10,821 bases of DNA from Natronohydrobacter sp. (GCA_007123015.1 SKSL01000132.1:1-10821); one strand, 5' to 3'; positions 1-7,534 are shown, counted from the first letter of the stretch. Numbers and translations: made by a program. Notes: generated by a model not told the origin, from the sequence alone.

Positions 1-1020
1 CAGGATATCGCAGCGCGCAGTGCAGCCATTGTGCTGCGCGTAGGCGGTGATCAGCGGTGGCGGATCGAGCTGCATACAGTGCAGGGCATGAGCTGGGGCG
101 AAACTGGCGACACACAGCTCATGCAGCGCGTGCTGGAGAAACTGCCTGCGCGTCGCGTGGTCTATTCCTGTGGCGTGGGTGACAGATCCCCACAGGACCT
201 GCCCCGCGTGCTGGCTGCGCTGTCCGAGGGCCCGGAGCACGCGCTTGAAGTGCTGTTTCACGACTTCTTCCCGATCAGCCCGTCCTATACGCTGCTTGAT
301 GGCACTGGCCATTGGCGCGGCCTGCCCGCACCGGATACGCGCGACAAGGCCCATCTTTGGCGACGCCCTGATGGTCAGCGCATCGGGCTTGATGAATGGC
401 AGGCTGGTTGGGGCGCGCTTCTGGCCAAGGCCGAGCGCGTGGTGACATTTTCGCAGAACAGTCGCGCCCTTGTCAGTGCGGTCTGGCCGGGAATCGCAGA
501 CAAGGTCGTCGTCACGCCGCACCAGCTGCCGCAGCCCCCGACCCGCCTGCCCGCCCCCCCTGCTGATGCACCGCCAGTGATCGGAGTGCTTGGCAATATC
601 GGCGCGCATAAAGGTGCAGGCGTCCTTGCAGCGCTCAGCCGGCAGCTGCGCAAACATTCAACGGGACTTGTGGTGCTGGGCAAGGTCGATCCGGCCTTCC
701 GGCTGGTACGTCCCGCGCGCATCCATGGCGGCTATGATCTGGCCGAGCTGCCCCAACTGGTGCGCCGCTATGGCATCACCTGCTGGCTGATCCCGTCTGT
801 CTGGCCCGAAACCTTCTCTTTCACCACCCATGAAGCCCTTGCGACCGGCCTGCCGGTCTGGTGCTTCGACCTTGGCGCACAAGGCGAAGCAGTCGCAAAA
901 GCCGTTGCAGAGGGTGCACCGGGCGGTGTACTCCCTTTGCCGGAAGGGCGCGCGGATCCAGACCGGATTTTGCGACAAATCTTCAGCGCCCAGAAATTGA
1001 AGAGCGCGGAATGCCACTGA
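1..1020 (+). CDS. GT4-type glycosyltransferase, C-terminal part (5' end outside window)
   Basis: Transfers a sugar from an activated donor to a growing glycan, probably in the cytoplasm for an exopolysaccharide or capsule. The reading frame is open from base 1, so the true start lies upstream; a GTG at 31 is an internal codon rather than a convincing start. Of 339 visible residues, 86-100 (FHDFFPISPSYTLLD) resemble the HDY/cpr-type segment found before the GT4 domain in a group of polysaccharide glycosyltransferases. Residues 193-206 (VIGVLGNIGAHKGA) look like the start of the C-terminal Rossmann half. Residues 266-286 hold a WPETFSFTTHEALATGLPV stretch, which is the E-x7-E nucleotide-sugar motif (Glu270 and Glu278). 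Family assignment is firm; donor, acceptor and linkage cannot be read from the sequence. Being beside GDP-mannose genes makes mannose one possible donor. It probably heads or continues an operon with the two sulfotransferase-like genes that follow on the same strand. Confidence 0.88.
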   Translation, partial: QDIAARSAAIVLRVGGDQRWRIELHTVQGMSWGETGDTQLMQRVLEKLPARRVVYSCGVGDRSPQDLPRVLAALSEGPEHALEVLFHDFFPISPSYTLLDGTGHWRGLPAPDTRDKAHLWRRPDGQRIGLDEWQAGWGALLAKAERVVTFSQNSRALVSAVWPGIADKVVVTPHQLPQPPTRLPAPPADAPPVIGVLGNIGAHKGAGVLAALSRQLRKHSTGLVVLGKVDPAFRLVRPARIHGGYDLAELPQLVRRYGITCWLIPSVWPETFSFTTHEALATGLPVWCFDLGAQGEAVAKAVAEGAPGGVLPLPEGRADPDRILRQIFSAQKLKSAECH

Positions 1021-1075
1021 GCCTTGTTTCGACCCCCTTTGTGCATGGAAGCGCAGCACGACCCCCCACTGTTCT

Positions 1076-1087
1076 GCCCCAAGGGGC
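1076..1087 (+). promoter_or_regulatory. Small inverted repeat covering the ribosome binding site of the next gene
   Basis: GCCCC and GGGGC flank two A residues. The right arm contains the AAGGGG at 1081-1086 that is the best Shine-Dalgarno candidate for the GTG start at 1094 (7-base spacer). If the hairpin forms in mRNA it would partly hide the binding site, so translation could depend on ribosomes arriving from upstream. The stem is at most 4-5 base pairs and the loop must open, so a role is speculative. Confidence 0.22.
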
Positions 1088-1093
1088 CAGCCT

Positions 1094-1474
1094 GTGAGCA
1101 TGTCAGCGAAACACGGGTTGCGGCATGCGTTTTCCGAATGGCGCGGACGGTTGCAGAAAAGTCGGCCACTCCTCGGCCAGAGCCCGAATGACGTCACCGA
1201 ACTGCTTGCAGAGAAAGGGGGGCATGAGCGCAGCATTCTGTCCCAATTCAAGGGCAATGTGCGCTTCACAGGCGGGAAACCTGTCCTTGACTGCGGCTTG
1301 ATCCTTGTCGCGTTCACCAATCGCAGCGGCTCTAACCTGTTATGCGATTATCTGGGCCAATGCCCCAGAGTGGCGGCAACTGGGGAACATCTGACAGCAG
1401 TTCTCCCTCTCTGTCCAGACGAACGGATAGATATTGCAGACATCCTGTCAGTACGGCACGGACAACAGGCATAA
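1094..1474 (+). CDS. Truncated Stf0-like sulfotransferase, N-terminal part only (probable gene remnant)
   Basis: Stf0-type sulfotransferases move sulfate from PAPS to a sugar hydroxyl. This 126-residue product carries the entry motif, LILVAFTNRSGSNLL at 79-93, which is the PAPS 5'-phosphosulfate loop, followed by the GEHL turn at 107-110 typical of this family. It then ends at 126, whereas family members usually run to roughly 250 residues or more. The second half, with the 3'-phosphate site and acceptor pocket, is missing, so the product is unlikely to be active alone. The GTG start at 1094 is preferred because AAGGGG lies 7 bases upstream; ATG at 1100 is the alternative. After the TAA the same frame meets another stop (TGA, 1478-1480), and the next gene starts at 1477 in another frame. 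This fits a deletion or recombination that removed the 3' part. It could instead be a short accessory protein, but I think decay is likelier. Confidence 0.6.
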   Translation: MSMSAKHGLRHAFSEWRGRLQKSRPLLGQSPNDVTELLAEKGGHERSILSQFKGNVRFTGGKPVLDCGLILVAFTNRSGSNLLCDYLGQCPRVAATGEHLTAVLPLCPDERIDIADILSVRHGQQA

Positions 1475-1476
1475 GT

Positions 1477-2652
1477 ATGACAACCCCACAGCTGATCCTG
1501 CATATCGGTGCACCAAAATGTGGCAGCTCTGCAGTGCAGACCGCGCTTTCAATGCAGCCTGATCTGCAAAACAGCTCTGCCCAGTCATTTCGCTATGTCG
1601 GCGCGCACAAGAACGCCAGGCCGATCTACGGCGCTGATCTGTCACGGGCAGCCCGCAAGTCAGCCTATGGGTATATCACCTGGCCAAATTTCAGTCGCAG
1701 CCAAGCGGCAGAACCTGTGTTTTCCGCCATACACAAGGTTCTACGAAAAGGCGATGAACAGGGATATATTCCCATCATGTCATGTGAAGCATGGATCGGG
1801 CATCCTCAGTTGTTCGCGAACTATCTGCATGCATGGGGTAATCCGCGCGTGGATGTGGTGGCTTTCTTGCGCCCGCCGATTGACTGGGTGAATGCGGCCT
1901 ACTGGCAATGGGGTGTCTGGGTGGCTCCCAATCTTGACAGATGGATGACACGCGGCAATCTGAGCTACAATTTCGGTACATTGATTCAGGATTGGGCAAA
2001 AATTCCCAATTTGAAATTGCATGTGCGCGGCACCCGCCCAGATGTGGTAAGAAAATTCGCGTCTCTCTACGATCTAGATCTGGCAGATGGCGGGATACGC
2101 AATGCCTCTTCGCCTGCAGCATTGATCGGCTTTCTATTGCGCAATCGCAAATATCGCTCCAGCGGGCATGACGCTGCGGTCGAATTCATCTTCCAGCGCT
2201 GGTGCCCGAACATTGACGCACGCAAGCCATGGACGGTGCAAGCACGCCATGTCCACAGATTGCGCGATACAACTGCCACCAACCTGATGGCTTTGCGTCA
2301 AACTCTCACGACCGAAGATCTCGACGATGTATTGCAAGATCATGGCTGGCTGCAGGAAAAACCCTATCACGCCGCCATCCGCGAAGGGGTGTCCACACTG
2401 GAGGATCCGGACGAACTCGTTGCGCTATATCACGCCCTGACACGTGGCATCATGAACGCCAGTTCTGCAACGCAAATGCAGCCACCCGCCATCCCTGAGT
2501 GTCCTGACGCATCTGTATCGGTGACACAGTGGGATGCTGTGATCTCTTCCCTGCTCGATCATTTGCTCGCACTGGACCTGCGATATCGTCAAGATGGAGA
2601 ACTTGGCGGCACAATCTTCCAGCCAGTGCTGCGCTGGCTGCGCAAGGTGTGA
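1477..2652 (+). CDS. Sulfotransferase-like protein
   Basis: A predicted PAPS-dependent sulfotransferase of 391 residues, probably acting on a cell-surface glycan. Residues 6-24 (LILHIGAPKCGSSAVQTAL) are the 5'-phosphosulfate-binding strand-loop-helix. Residues 125-145 (VDVVAFLRPPIDWVNAAYW and on) match the 3'-phosphate-binding strand and helix, with Arg132 conserved. By my alignment the usual Ser eight residues after that Arg is Ala140, which is unusual. I chose the ATG at 1477 because the 5'-loop normally lies within the first ten residues; the frame stays open back to 1342, but that stretch has no family-like sequence and overlaps the Stf0 fragment. The start is 2 bases after the previous stop, so translation is probably coupled; its own Shine-Dalgarno is weak (AGG about 8 bases upstream). 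The gene is AT-richer than its neighbours (hand counts of 47-52% GC in four 60-base lines against 63% in nearby lines), suggesting acquisition by transfer. Substrate unknown. Confidence 0.75.
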   Translation: MTTPQLILHIGAPKCGSSAVQTALSMQPDLQNSSAQSFRYVGAHKNARPIYGADLSRAARKSAYGYITWPNFSRSQAAEPVFSAIHKVLRKGDEQGYIPIMSCEAWIGHPQLFANYLHAWGNPRVDVVAFLRPPIDWVNAAYWQWGVWVAPNLDRWMTRGNLSYNFGTLIQDWAKIPNLKLHVRGTRPDVVRKFASLYDLDLADGGIRNASSPAALIGFLLRNRKYRSSGHDAAVEFIFQRWCPNIDARKPWTVQARHVHRLRDTTATNLMALRQTLTTEDLDDVLQDHGWLQEKPYHAAIREGVSTLEDPDELVALYHALTRGIMNASSATQMQPPAIPECPDASVSVTQWDAVISSLLDHLLALDLRYRQDGELGGTIFQPVLRWLRKV

Positions 2653-2762
2653 GCATCGGAGGCCACAACAGGACAAGCTCGCGCATCGACAGCGGCAGCT
2701 ACCCGTCGCGCCAGTTACCCTGTTCAAATCAAGATGTGGGAAAAAACCGGACCCCTGACAGC
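2653..2762. other. Convergent intergenic gap
   Basis: These 110 bases separate the ends of two convergent genes. I looked for a bidirectional terminator and found none with a strong stem and T-run. AACAGG near the left side and CCTGTT near the right form an inverted pair, but they are about 45 bases apart. There is an A6 run in the right part followed by CCGG, without a matching stem. No coding potential seen. Confidence 0.4.
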
Positions 2763-4169
2763 TTATGTCCGCAGGGCCTTGGCGACCTCGGCAAGGCCCG
2801 TGCGCAGCAAAGCTGCAGCGGCGTCGGGGCAGGAGGCCTCGGCATAGACCCGGAATTCCGGCGCGTTGCCCGATGGCCGCAGATGCACAATCGCGCCATC
2901 GGCACGGGTCATCCGCAACCCGTCTGTCTGATCAAGCGCAGTCTCGGTTGCCCCTGTGGCACCGCATGCCTTCAGAAAGGCCGCCCGCTCGGCACGATCC
3001 TGAGCTAGCTGCTCCAGCCAGACCCCCGCAACCTCTGGTGCGATGCCTTGCAGACGATCCGCAGCAGTGAAGCGGGACGGCAGCGCTTGTGCAAGTTCAG
3101 CCACCGACTGCCCCCTGGCCCTGGCCGCAGCAAGCGGTGCCAGCAAAGGCAGCAGATAGTCGCGTGTCATCAGCGGCGCCAGCCTGCCCGCTGAACCATC
3201 AGCTTCAAAACCCAGCAGAAAACCACCATTCGCTTCATATCCCACAATTTTCGCCTGCGGGTCCTCGGCCAGCGCCCCCTCCATACCCGCGATCACGAAA
3301 GGCGAGCCGATGCGCGTGCGCAGCACCTTTGCAAAGTCCATCCGATCCACGAGCGAATTAGAGGACACAGGCGTCACGATAACCTGCGCGCCCAGATATT
3401 GCGCCGTCAGCGGCCCCAGCACATCGCCGGGCAGGATTGCCCCCGACCCATCGACCATGAGCGGGCGATCTGCATCCCCATCAGCCGAGATCACAGCATC
3501 CAGCTTTTCCGCCTGCCCCCAATGCGCAAGCGTCGCGCGCATCTCGGAACTGACAGCTTCGGTATCGACGGGAATGAAGGTTTCGGACCGACCAAGCGCC
3601 ACAGGTTTGGCGCCAAGCGCATCGAGCAAGGTGCAGGTCAGGTCGCGGCCCACAGTCGAATGTTGCCACACCCCGATCCGCAACCCCGCCAGCGACGCAG
3701 GACCAAAAGCCGTAACATAGCGGTCGATATACCGCGCCGCCGTGTCTGGATCCGGCTGCACGGCGGGGGCGGATTGCGCAGAGTGCGCCGCGCCCAATGC
3801 CGCCAGAATCGCAGCCTCATCAGCTTTCGAAATCTCGCCAGTGGGCAGATAGAATTTCAGACCGTTACGATCTGCCGGAATGTGACTGCCCGTCACCATG
3901 ACGGCCGCATGGCCGGCCCGCATCGCGCTCAGCGCGAGTGCCGGCGTCGGCACCGCACCTGCATCAATGGCGAGCGTTCCGGCTTCGCCAATGGCGGCCA
4001 TCACCTCAGCGGCAATTGCGGGCGACGAGGGGCGCAAATCGCGACCGACATGGACAGCCCCTCCGGTCGGACAGGCCCTGAGGAAGGCATGCAAATGATC
4101 GCGGATCAATTCCGGGGTCAGCTCTGTGACCAGACCACGCAGGCCGCTGGTGCCGAATTTGGGGGGCAT
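2763..4169 (-). CDS. manB: Phosphomannomutase (alpha-D-phosphohexomutase family)
   Basis: Interconverts mannose-6-phosphate and mannose-1-phosphate in the cytoplasm, the middle step to GDP-mannose. All four family signatures are present in 468 residues: FGTSGLRG at 5-12; the phosphoserine loop TGSHIP at 93-98 (catalytic Ser95); the Mg-binding loop DGDADR at 230-235; and the sugar-binding EANGG at 312-316. The phosphate-binding RPSGNAPEFR follows at 431-440. TGSHIP rather than TASHNP is the variant I associate with phosphomannomutases of polysaccharide loci, but phosphoglucomutase activity cannot be excluded. The start is the ATG at 4169, because AAGGA lies at 4176-4180 with a 6-base spacer and FGTSGLRG then falls at the N-terminus as usual; a longer frame reaches 4238 without comparable support. 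It is divergent from the RTX gene and lies on the same strand as the guanylyltransferase/isomerase about 5.6 kb away. The symbol reflects function, not a close match. Confidence 0.93.
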   Translation of the reverse strand: MPPKFGTSGLRGLVTELTPELIRDHLHAFLRACPTGGAVHVGRDLRPSSPAIAAEVMAAIGEAGTLAIDAGAVPTPALALSAMRAGHAAVMVTGSHIPADRNGLKFYLPTGEISKADEAAILAALGAAHSAQSAPAVQPDPDTAARYIDRYVTAFGPASLAGLRIGVWQHSTVGRDLTCTLLDALGAKPVALGRSETFIPVDTEAVSSEMRATLAHWGQAEKLDAVISADGDADRPLMVDGSGAILPGDVLGPLTAQYLGAQVIVTPVSSNSLVDRMDFAKVLRTRIGSPFVIAGMEGALAEDPQAKIVGYEANGGFLLGFEADGSAGRLAPLMTRDYLLPLLAPLAAARARGQSVAELAQALPSRFTAADRLQGIAPEVAGVWLEQLAQDRAERAAFLKACGATGATETALDQTDGLRMTRADGAIVHLRPSGNAPEFRVYAEASCPDAAAALLRTGLAEVAKALRT

Positions 4170-4175
4170 GGAATG

Positions 4176-4180
4176 TCCTT
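4176..4180 (-). promoter_or_regulatory. Ribosome binding site of the phosphomannomutase gene
   Basis: AAGGA on the minus strand, 6 bases before the ATG at 4169. It decides the start in favour of this ATG over codons further upstream in the same open frame. Confidence 0.7.
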
Positions 4181-4202
4181 GGGCTGGTTCGGTTTGCACG
4201 AA

Positions 4203-4231
4203 GATATGACCTGCACAGAGGTAAGATGCAA
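4203..4231 (-). promoter_or_regulatory. Possible promoter of the phosphomannomutase gene
   Basis: On the minus strand TTGCAT (4226-4231) is followed after exactly 17 bases by CATATC (4203-4208). This would place the transcript start about 27 bases before the ATG, with room for the AAGGA binding site. Each hexamer matches only three of six bases of the sigma-70 consensus, so this is a guess from spacing and position. Confidence 0.22.
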
Positions 4232-4357
4232 TCTGCACCCGCCCATCAGCGTTTCATGAAAATCCGCAACAAAGGTCGCGGTGCTGCCACAATTCGCACG
4301 GCTCCGCGCCCCGCCTGCTGATCAAATGTTGCTTTGGGTGAAGATTGGGTGGCAGAG

Positions 4358-6184
4358 ATGCGGCTGCATGCGCATGCATATGTGCTGACGGGTGACGAAC
4401 TCTTTGACTATTCATTGGGCGCGACGCAGGTCTGGCAAGATCGTCCTGAGGGACCACTTCTGTTTACAAGCTCTGGGCTCTATGGCGGCATGAGCAGTTG
4501 GCAGATTGCGCCGAATGGCGATCTGACCCTGCTGTCGGTGGAGGAATTTCCCGGCACGCGCATGGCCGTGGCGCGCGATCAGATCGTCGTCGCCGAAAGC
4601 CGAGGGGCCATGTGGGCATTCCATGGGCGCGATCCACAGCATTTCGTAGGGTTCGAAATTGCTCGAGATGGCACGCTGGCCCAGCACCGCCGCACTGGCT
4701 TTGAACGTGTCAGCAATGGGATCGCTGAGAACGATACCGGATTACTCGAAGTCTGGAGCTATCTGCACGACATCGCGCCTGTCGCCGGCTATGGGGCCTC
4801 GGACGGGTGGCTCGACACGCGTGGGATCGCGGTCCTGCCCGATGGCACAGCCCTGATGGTCAGCGCCCAGAGCAATGCACTGCACCGGATCACCCCTTCA
4901 GGGAACGTGCAGAGCTTCGGCGCAGAGCTTGGTTTTTCAACGCCAACCGGGCTGGCAGTCCTGCCTGACATGGGCGCAGGGCAGCGCGTGGTGATCTCGG
5001 GGTCGCAAAGCGCGTCGCTCTCGGTCTTGCGGGCAGAAGGGAATGGCTTTGTCGCCAGTGATCATCTGGTAGATACCACGCATACAGCGCTCTATCGCGC
5101 GCAGGCGCTGAGTACGGCACAGGTCAGCACGGCAAATGGCCCGCTTGATCTGGTGCTGGCAGGGGGGGCCAATCATGGCATCAGCCTGTTTGCCGCAACC
5201 CCGCAAGGACAGCTGGTCTGGCTTGATACGTTTTTTGATACGGCCGAAACTGCGCTTTACAATCTGGCAAGCCTGCAAACAGTTGCACAGCCTGAGCGGT
5301 TGATGGTCATCGCAACGTCCGAAAGCGCGCCTGGGATCTCGGTGCTGCACCTGCCGCTTGCCACGCTCGGTGGGCTGGTCTTCGACGGGCGCGGCGGGGC
5401 GCGCGACGATATCCTGATCGCCAGCGCCGATGCGACGCGGCTGACCGGTGGGGCCGGGGAGGATATTTTCGTGGTCCCCAGCTTGGGCGCACGGGTCACC
5501 ATCACAGATTTCGAACCAGGGCAGGATCGGATTGACCTGTCCGACTGGCCCATGCTGCGCGATCTGTCGCAGCTCAGCATCACACCGCGCGCGGATGGGG
5601 CCATGATCGAGTATCGGGACCATTCTTTGCGCGTGCATTCTGCCACCGGCACGCGCCTTGACGCAGAGACCCTGTTTCCCACTGGCCTGCAAGGTGCCGA
5701 TCGCGTCTTGCCGCGCGAATTCCCCCTGTCCGAGCTGGGCCTGCCGCAACTGTCTGAATGCAATATCATGGGGTTGCGCGGCAGAGTGGCGTCTGAACTC
5801 GCAGCGCATGTGCCACGGCCAGCACTTTCGACAGTCTTGTCGGAACGGACAGCACCTCTTGAAAGCCCTGCCCGCAGCGCCAGCGCGTCTGACAGTCAAG
5901 CAGAAAAGCTGCTGACCATGATGCTGGCCGAAAGCGACGCCAGCATTGCCTTGCCATGGCAAGCCGCCGCATCCAGCGCAACTGCAAAATCCACGCCGCC
6001 GAATGCGACCAAACTGTTGCAAGACATGATCGCAGACCTTTCGAACCCGGACGAGACACTTTATGCCGCCCCGCCGCAGGCCGCGAGCGCTGCGCCAGAG
6101 ATGACGTCACAGGCCCTCCACTGGGTCCCTGCCAACCTTGCTCCGGACGACATCCTTCCGGGCACGGGTTTTGACTGGCTCTGA
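4358..6184 (+). CDS. Secreted RTX-type beta-propeller-like protein, probable type I secretion substrate
   Basis: A 608-residue protein without an N-terminal signal peptide or membrane segment. Residues about 15-335 contain short repeats of strand-like sequence ending in polar turns, for example GIAVLPDG (156-163) and GLAVLPDM (198-205), each leading into strand-rich sequence. This looks like a beta-propeller, but blades cannot be counted surely. One good RTX calcium-binding nonapeptide, GGAGEDIFV, sits at 364-372 after a degenerate one. It is followed by DFEPGQDRIDLSDW at 384-397, typical of the segment after serralysin-type RTX repeats. The last 150 residues are Ala/Ser/Pro-rich with two similar helices (513-527 and 549-563), where the C-terminal export signal should lie. 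The ATG at 4358 is chosen with GGTGG 5 bases upstream; GTG 4349 and TTG 4334 are less likely. It ends 27 bases from the convergent HlyD gene, whose transporter probably exports it. Enzymatic or binding activity is unknown. Confidence 0.8.
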   Translation: MRLHAHAYVLTGDELFDYSLGATQVWQDRPEGPLLFTSSGLYGGMSSWQIAPNGDLTLLSVEEFPGTRMAVARDQIVVAESRGAMWAFHGRDPQHFVGFEIARDGTLAQHRRTGFERVSNGIAENDTGLLEVWSYLHDIAPVAGYGASDGWLDTRGIAVLPDGTALMVSAQSNALHRITPSGNVQSFGAELGFSTPTGLAVLPDMGAGQRVVISGSQSASLSVLRAEGNGFVASDHLVDTTHTALYRAQALSTAQVSTANGPLDLVLAGGANHGISLFAATPQGQLVWLDTFFDTAETALYNLASLQTVAQPERLMVIATSESAPGISVLHLPLATLGGLVFDGRGGARDDILIASADATRLTGGAGEDIFVVPSLGARVTITDFEPGQDRIDLSDWPMLRDLSQLSITPRADGAMIEYRDHSLRVHSATGTRLDAETLFPTGLQGADRVLPREFPLSELGLPQLSECNIMGLRGRVASELAAHVPRPALSTVLSERTAPLESPARSASASDSQAEKLLTMMLAESDASIALPWQAAASSATAKSTPPNATKLLQDMIADLSNPDETLYAAPPQAASAAPEMTSQALHWVPANLAPDDILPGTGFDWL

Positions 6185-6211
6185 GCGTTCCGCATAGCCC
6201 CTCGCGCTGGC

Positions 6212-7531
6212 TCATTCTCGCAAGGCGCGCATGCCGATGCGCGTCAATGGTGAAGTCAGGTAGCTCAGCACTGTCTTGCGATCCGTCTGGATATCAACCT
6301 CTGCCACCATTCCCGGCAGCACGGCCAATGGCTGGCCATGCGCATCCTGAAACATGCCCGTCGTGCGGACCCGGATGGCAAAACCTTCTTCGGGATCGTG
6401 GCTGGAGCGTGGGGCTGCGCTGGCGGCGATGTGGATGACTTCACCGGCCAACCGGCCAAAGCGCATGACGTCAAACGCCGTGATGGTCACTTGCGCCAAT
6501 TGGCCCGGCGCGATGAAGGCAATGTCTGATGGGCTGAGCATGGCTTCGACCAGCAAAGTGTCATCGAGCGGGACGATCTCGATCAGCTCGTCGCCTTCGC
6601 TGATCCGCGCGCCGCGTGTGTTGCGGTGGACCCGATTGACGACACCGCGCACAGGTGCGTGCAACACAGCGCGGGCCGCCCGGTCCTGCAGCGCAGGCAA
6701 GCGCGGCGCGAGCGCAGAGAGTTCGGCCTTGGTCTGCGACAGATCGAGCAAGGCTGCAGCGCGATGGCGCGCGCCCAGCGCGCTGATTTGCGCATCAATC
6801 TCGGCCAGTGCTGCGCGTCTATGCTCCAGTTGCGCCTGCGCCTGCGCCACGCGCCCGCGCCACTCAACCTCGCGCAGCCGCAGTTCCAACAATGCGGATC
6901 GCGGGACCAGTTGCGACTGCGCAAGCGGTTCCAGCCGCGCCTGTTCATCGGTCAGGATGTCAAGCTTCGCGCCTGCGCTCTGCAGCGCGCGTTCGGCCGC
7001 TGCAATCTGCGTGTCACGCTGGCGACGCTGATGATCAAGGACGCGCAGTTCCAAGGCGAGTTCGCGGCGGCGCGCGTCAAACAAAGCGGTTTCCGCAGCC
7101 ACCAGATTCGGCGCTTTCATAGACAGGCCCTCGGGGAAGTCGAGCTGTGCATCGTTGATTTCGGCCTCGAGGCGGGCGATTTTGGACATCAATCCGTAAG
7201 CGCGCTGTTGCGCTTGTTCATGTGCGCTGGACAGGTCCAAGGCGTCCAGAGCAACCAGGACTTGGCCGTCCTCGACAATATCCCCTTCAACGACATGCAC
7301 TGCACGCAAAATGCCGGTTTCTGTGGCCTGAACGGTCTGAAGGCTTTGACCAGGTACGATCTGGCCGGTCGCGCGTGTCACTGTGTCAATCTCGGCATGC
7401 GCGGCCCAAATGCCGAAGAGCAGACAGAACAGCAAGATGATCCCCAAAAGCAGACTGCCACGCCAGGTTTCGCGGCCATTCATCTGCCGCGCGAGGCGCT
7501 TGAAATCCTCTGGTTGTGGCATCCCGCCCAC
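6212..7531 (-). CDS. Type I secretion HlyD-family periplasmic adaptor
   Basis: The membrane-fusion subunit linking an inner-membrane ABC exporter to an outer-membrane channel. In 439 residues: a cytoplasmic N-terminus, one membrane helix at about 25-45, a first lipoyl half-motif with TGILRAVHVVEGDIVEDGQ near 72-90, and a long heptad-rich coiled-coil hairpin at roughly 100-290. The second lipoyl half (APVRGVVNRVHRNTRG, 292-307, ending in LIEIVP) follows. The family's C-terminal signature PGMVAEVDIQTDRKTVLSYL is at 406-425. Length and order match the family well. The GTG at 7531 is taken as start because AGGGG lies 6 bases upstream (7538-7542), overlapping the end of the ABC gene; ATG at 7522 is possible. 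It starts 3 bases after the ABC stop, so the two are co-translated and surely partners. The outer-membrane partner is not in the window. Confidence 0.95.
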   Translation of the reverse strand: MGGMPQPEDFKRLARQMNGRETWRGSLLLGIILLFCLLFGIWAAHAEIDTVTRATGQIVPGQSLQTVQATETGILRAVHVVEGDIVEDGQVLVALDALDLSSAHEQAQQRAYGLMSKIARLEAEINDAQLDFPEGLSMKAPNLVAAETALFDARRRELALELRVLDHQRRQRDTQIAAAERALQSAGAKLDILTDEQARLEPLAQSQLVPRSALLELRLREVEWRGRVAQAQAQLEHRRAALAEIDAQISALGARHRAAALLDLSQTKAELSALAPRLPALQDRAARAVLHAPVRGVVNRVHRNTRGARISEGDELIEIVPLDDTLLVEAMLSPSDIAFIAPGQLAQVTITAFDVMRFGRLAGEVIHIAASAAPRSSHDPEEGFAIRVRTTGMFQDAHGQPLAVLPGMVAEVDIQTDRKTVLSYLTSPLTRIGMRALRE

Positions 7532-7534
7532 GCG

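Larger units (their letters stand above)
4170..4357. other. Divergent intergenic region between phosphomannomutase and RTX protein genes
   Basis: These 188 bases must hold the promoters for both divergent genes. TGCAC occurs three times on the + strand within 44 bases (4195-4199, 4212-4216, 4234-4238), overlapping the weak minus-strand promoter candidate; this could be a regulator site or chance. I could not identify a convincing + strand promoter. The + gene's binding site is probably GGTGG at 4348-4352. Confidence 0.4.

Noticed and set aside
658..1320. A 220-codon open frame on the minus strand
   Set aside because: It runs opposite the glycosyltransferase and Stf0 fragment, both with recognisable motifs, and shows none itself.
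1342..1476. Upstream extension of the second sulfotransferase frame
   Set aside because: The 45 extra residues are Ser/Arg-rich, overlap the Stf0 coding frame and would push the PAPS loop away from the N-terminus where this family has it.
3399..4259. A 286-codon open frame on the plus strand
   Set aside because: Antisense to the phosphomannomutase, which has all four family signatures; its sequence is Arg/His-rich shadow sequence.
4334..4357. TTG (4334) or GTG (4349) start for the RTX protein
   Set aside because: TTG has no binding site and GTG only a weak GAAG; ATG 4358 has GGTGG 5 bases upstream. The choice remains moderately uncertain.
4937..6022. A 361-codon open frame on the minus strand
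   Set aside because: It lies wholly opposite the RTX protein gene, is rich in Arg, Gln and Cys with no family-like motif, and mirrors the codon bias of the real gene; a shadow frame.
6185..6211. Possible bidirectional terminator in the 27-base convergent gap between the RTX and HlyD genes
   Set aside because: No stem of useful length and no T-run on either side.
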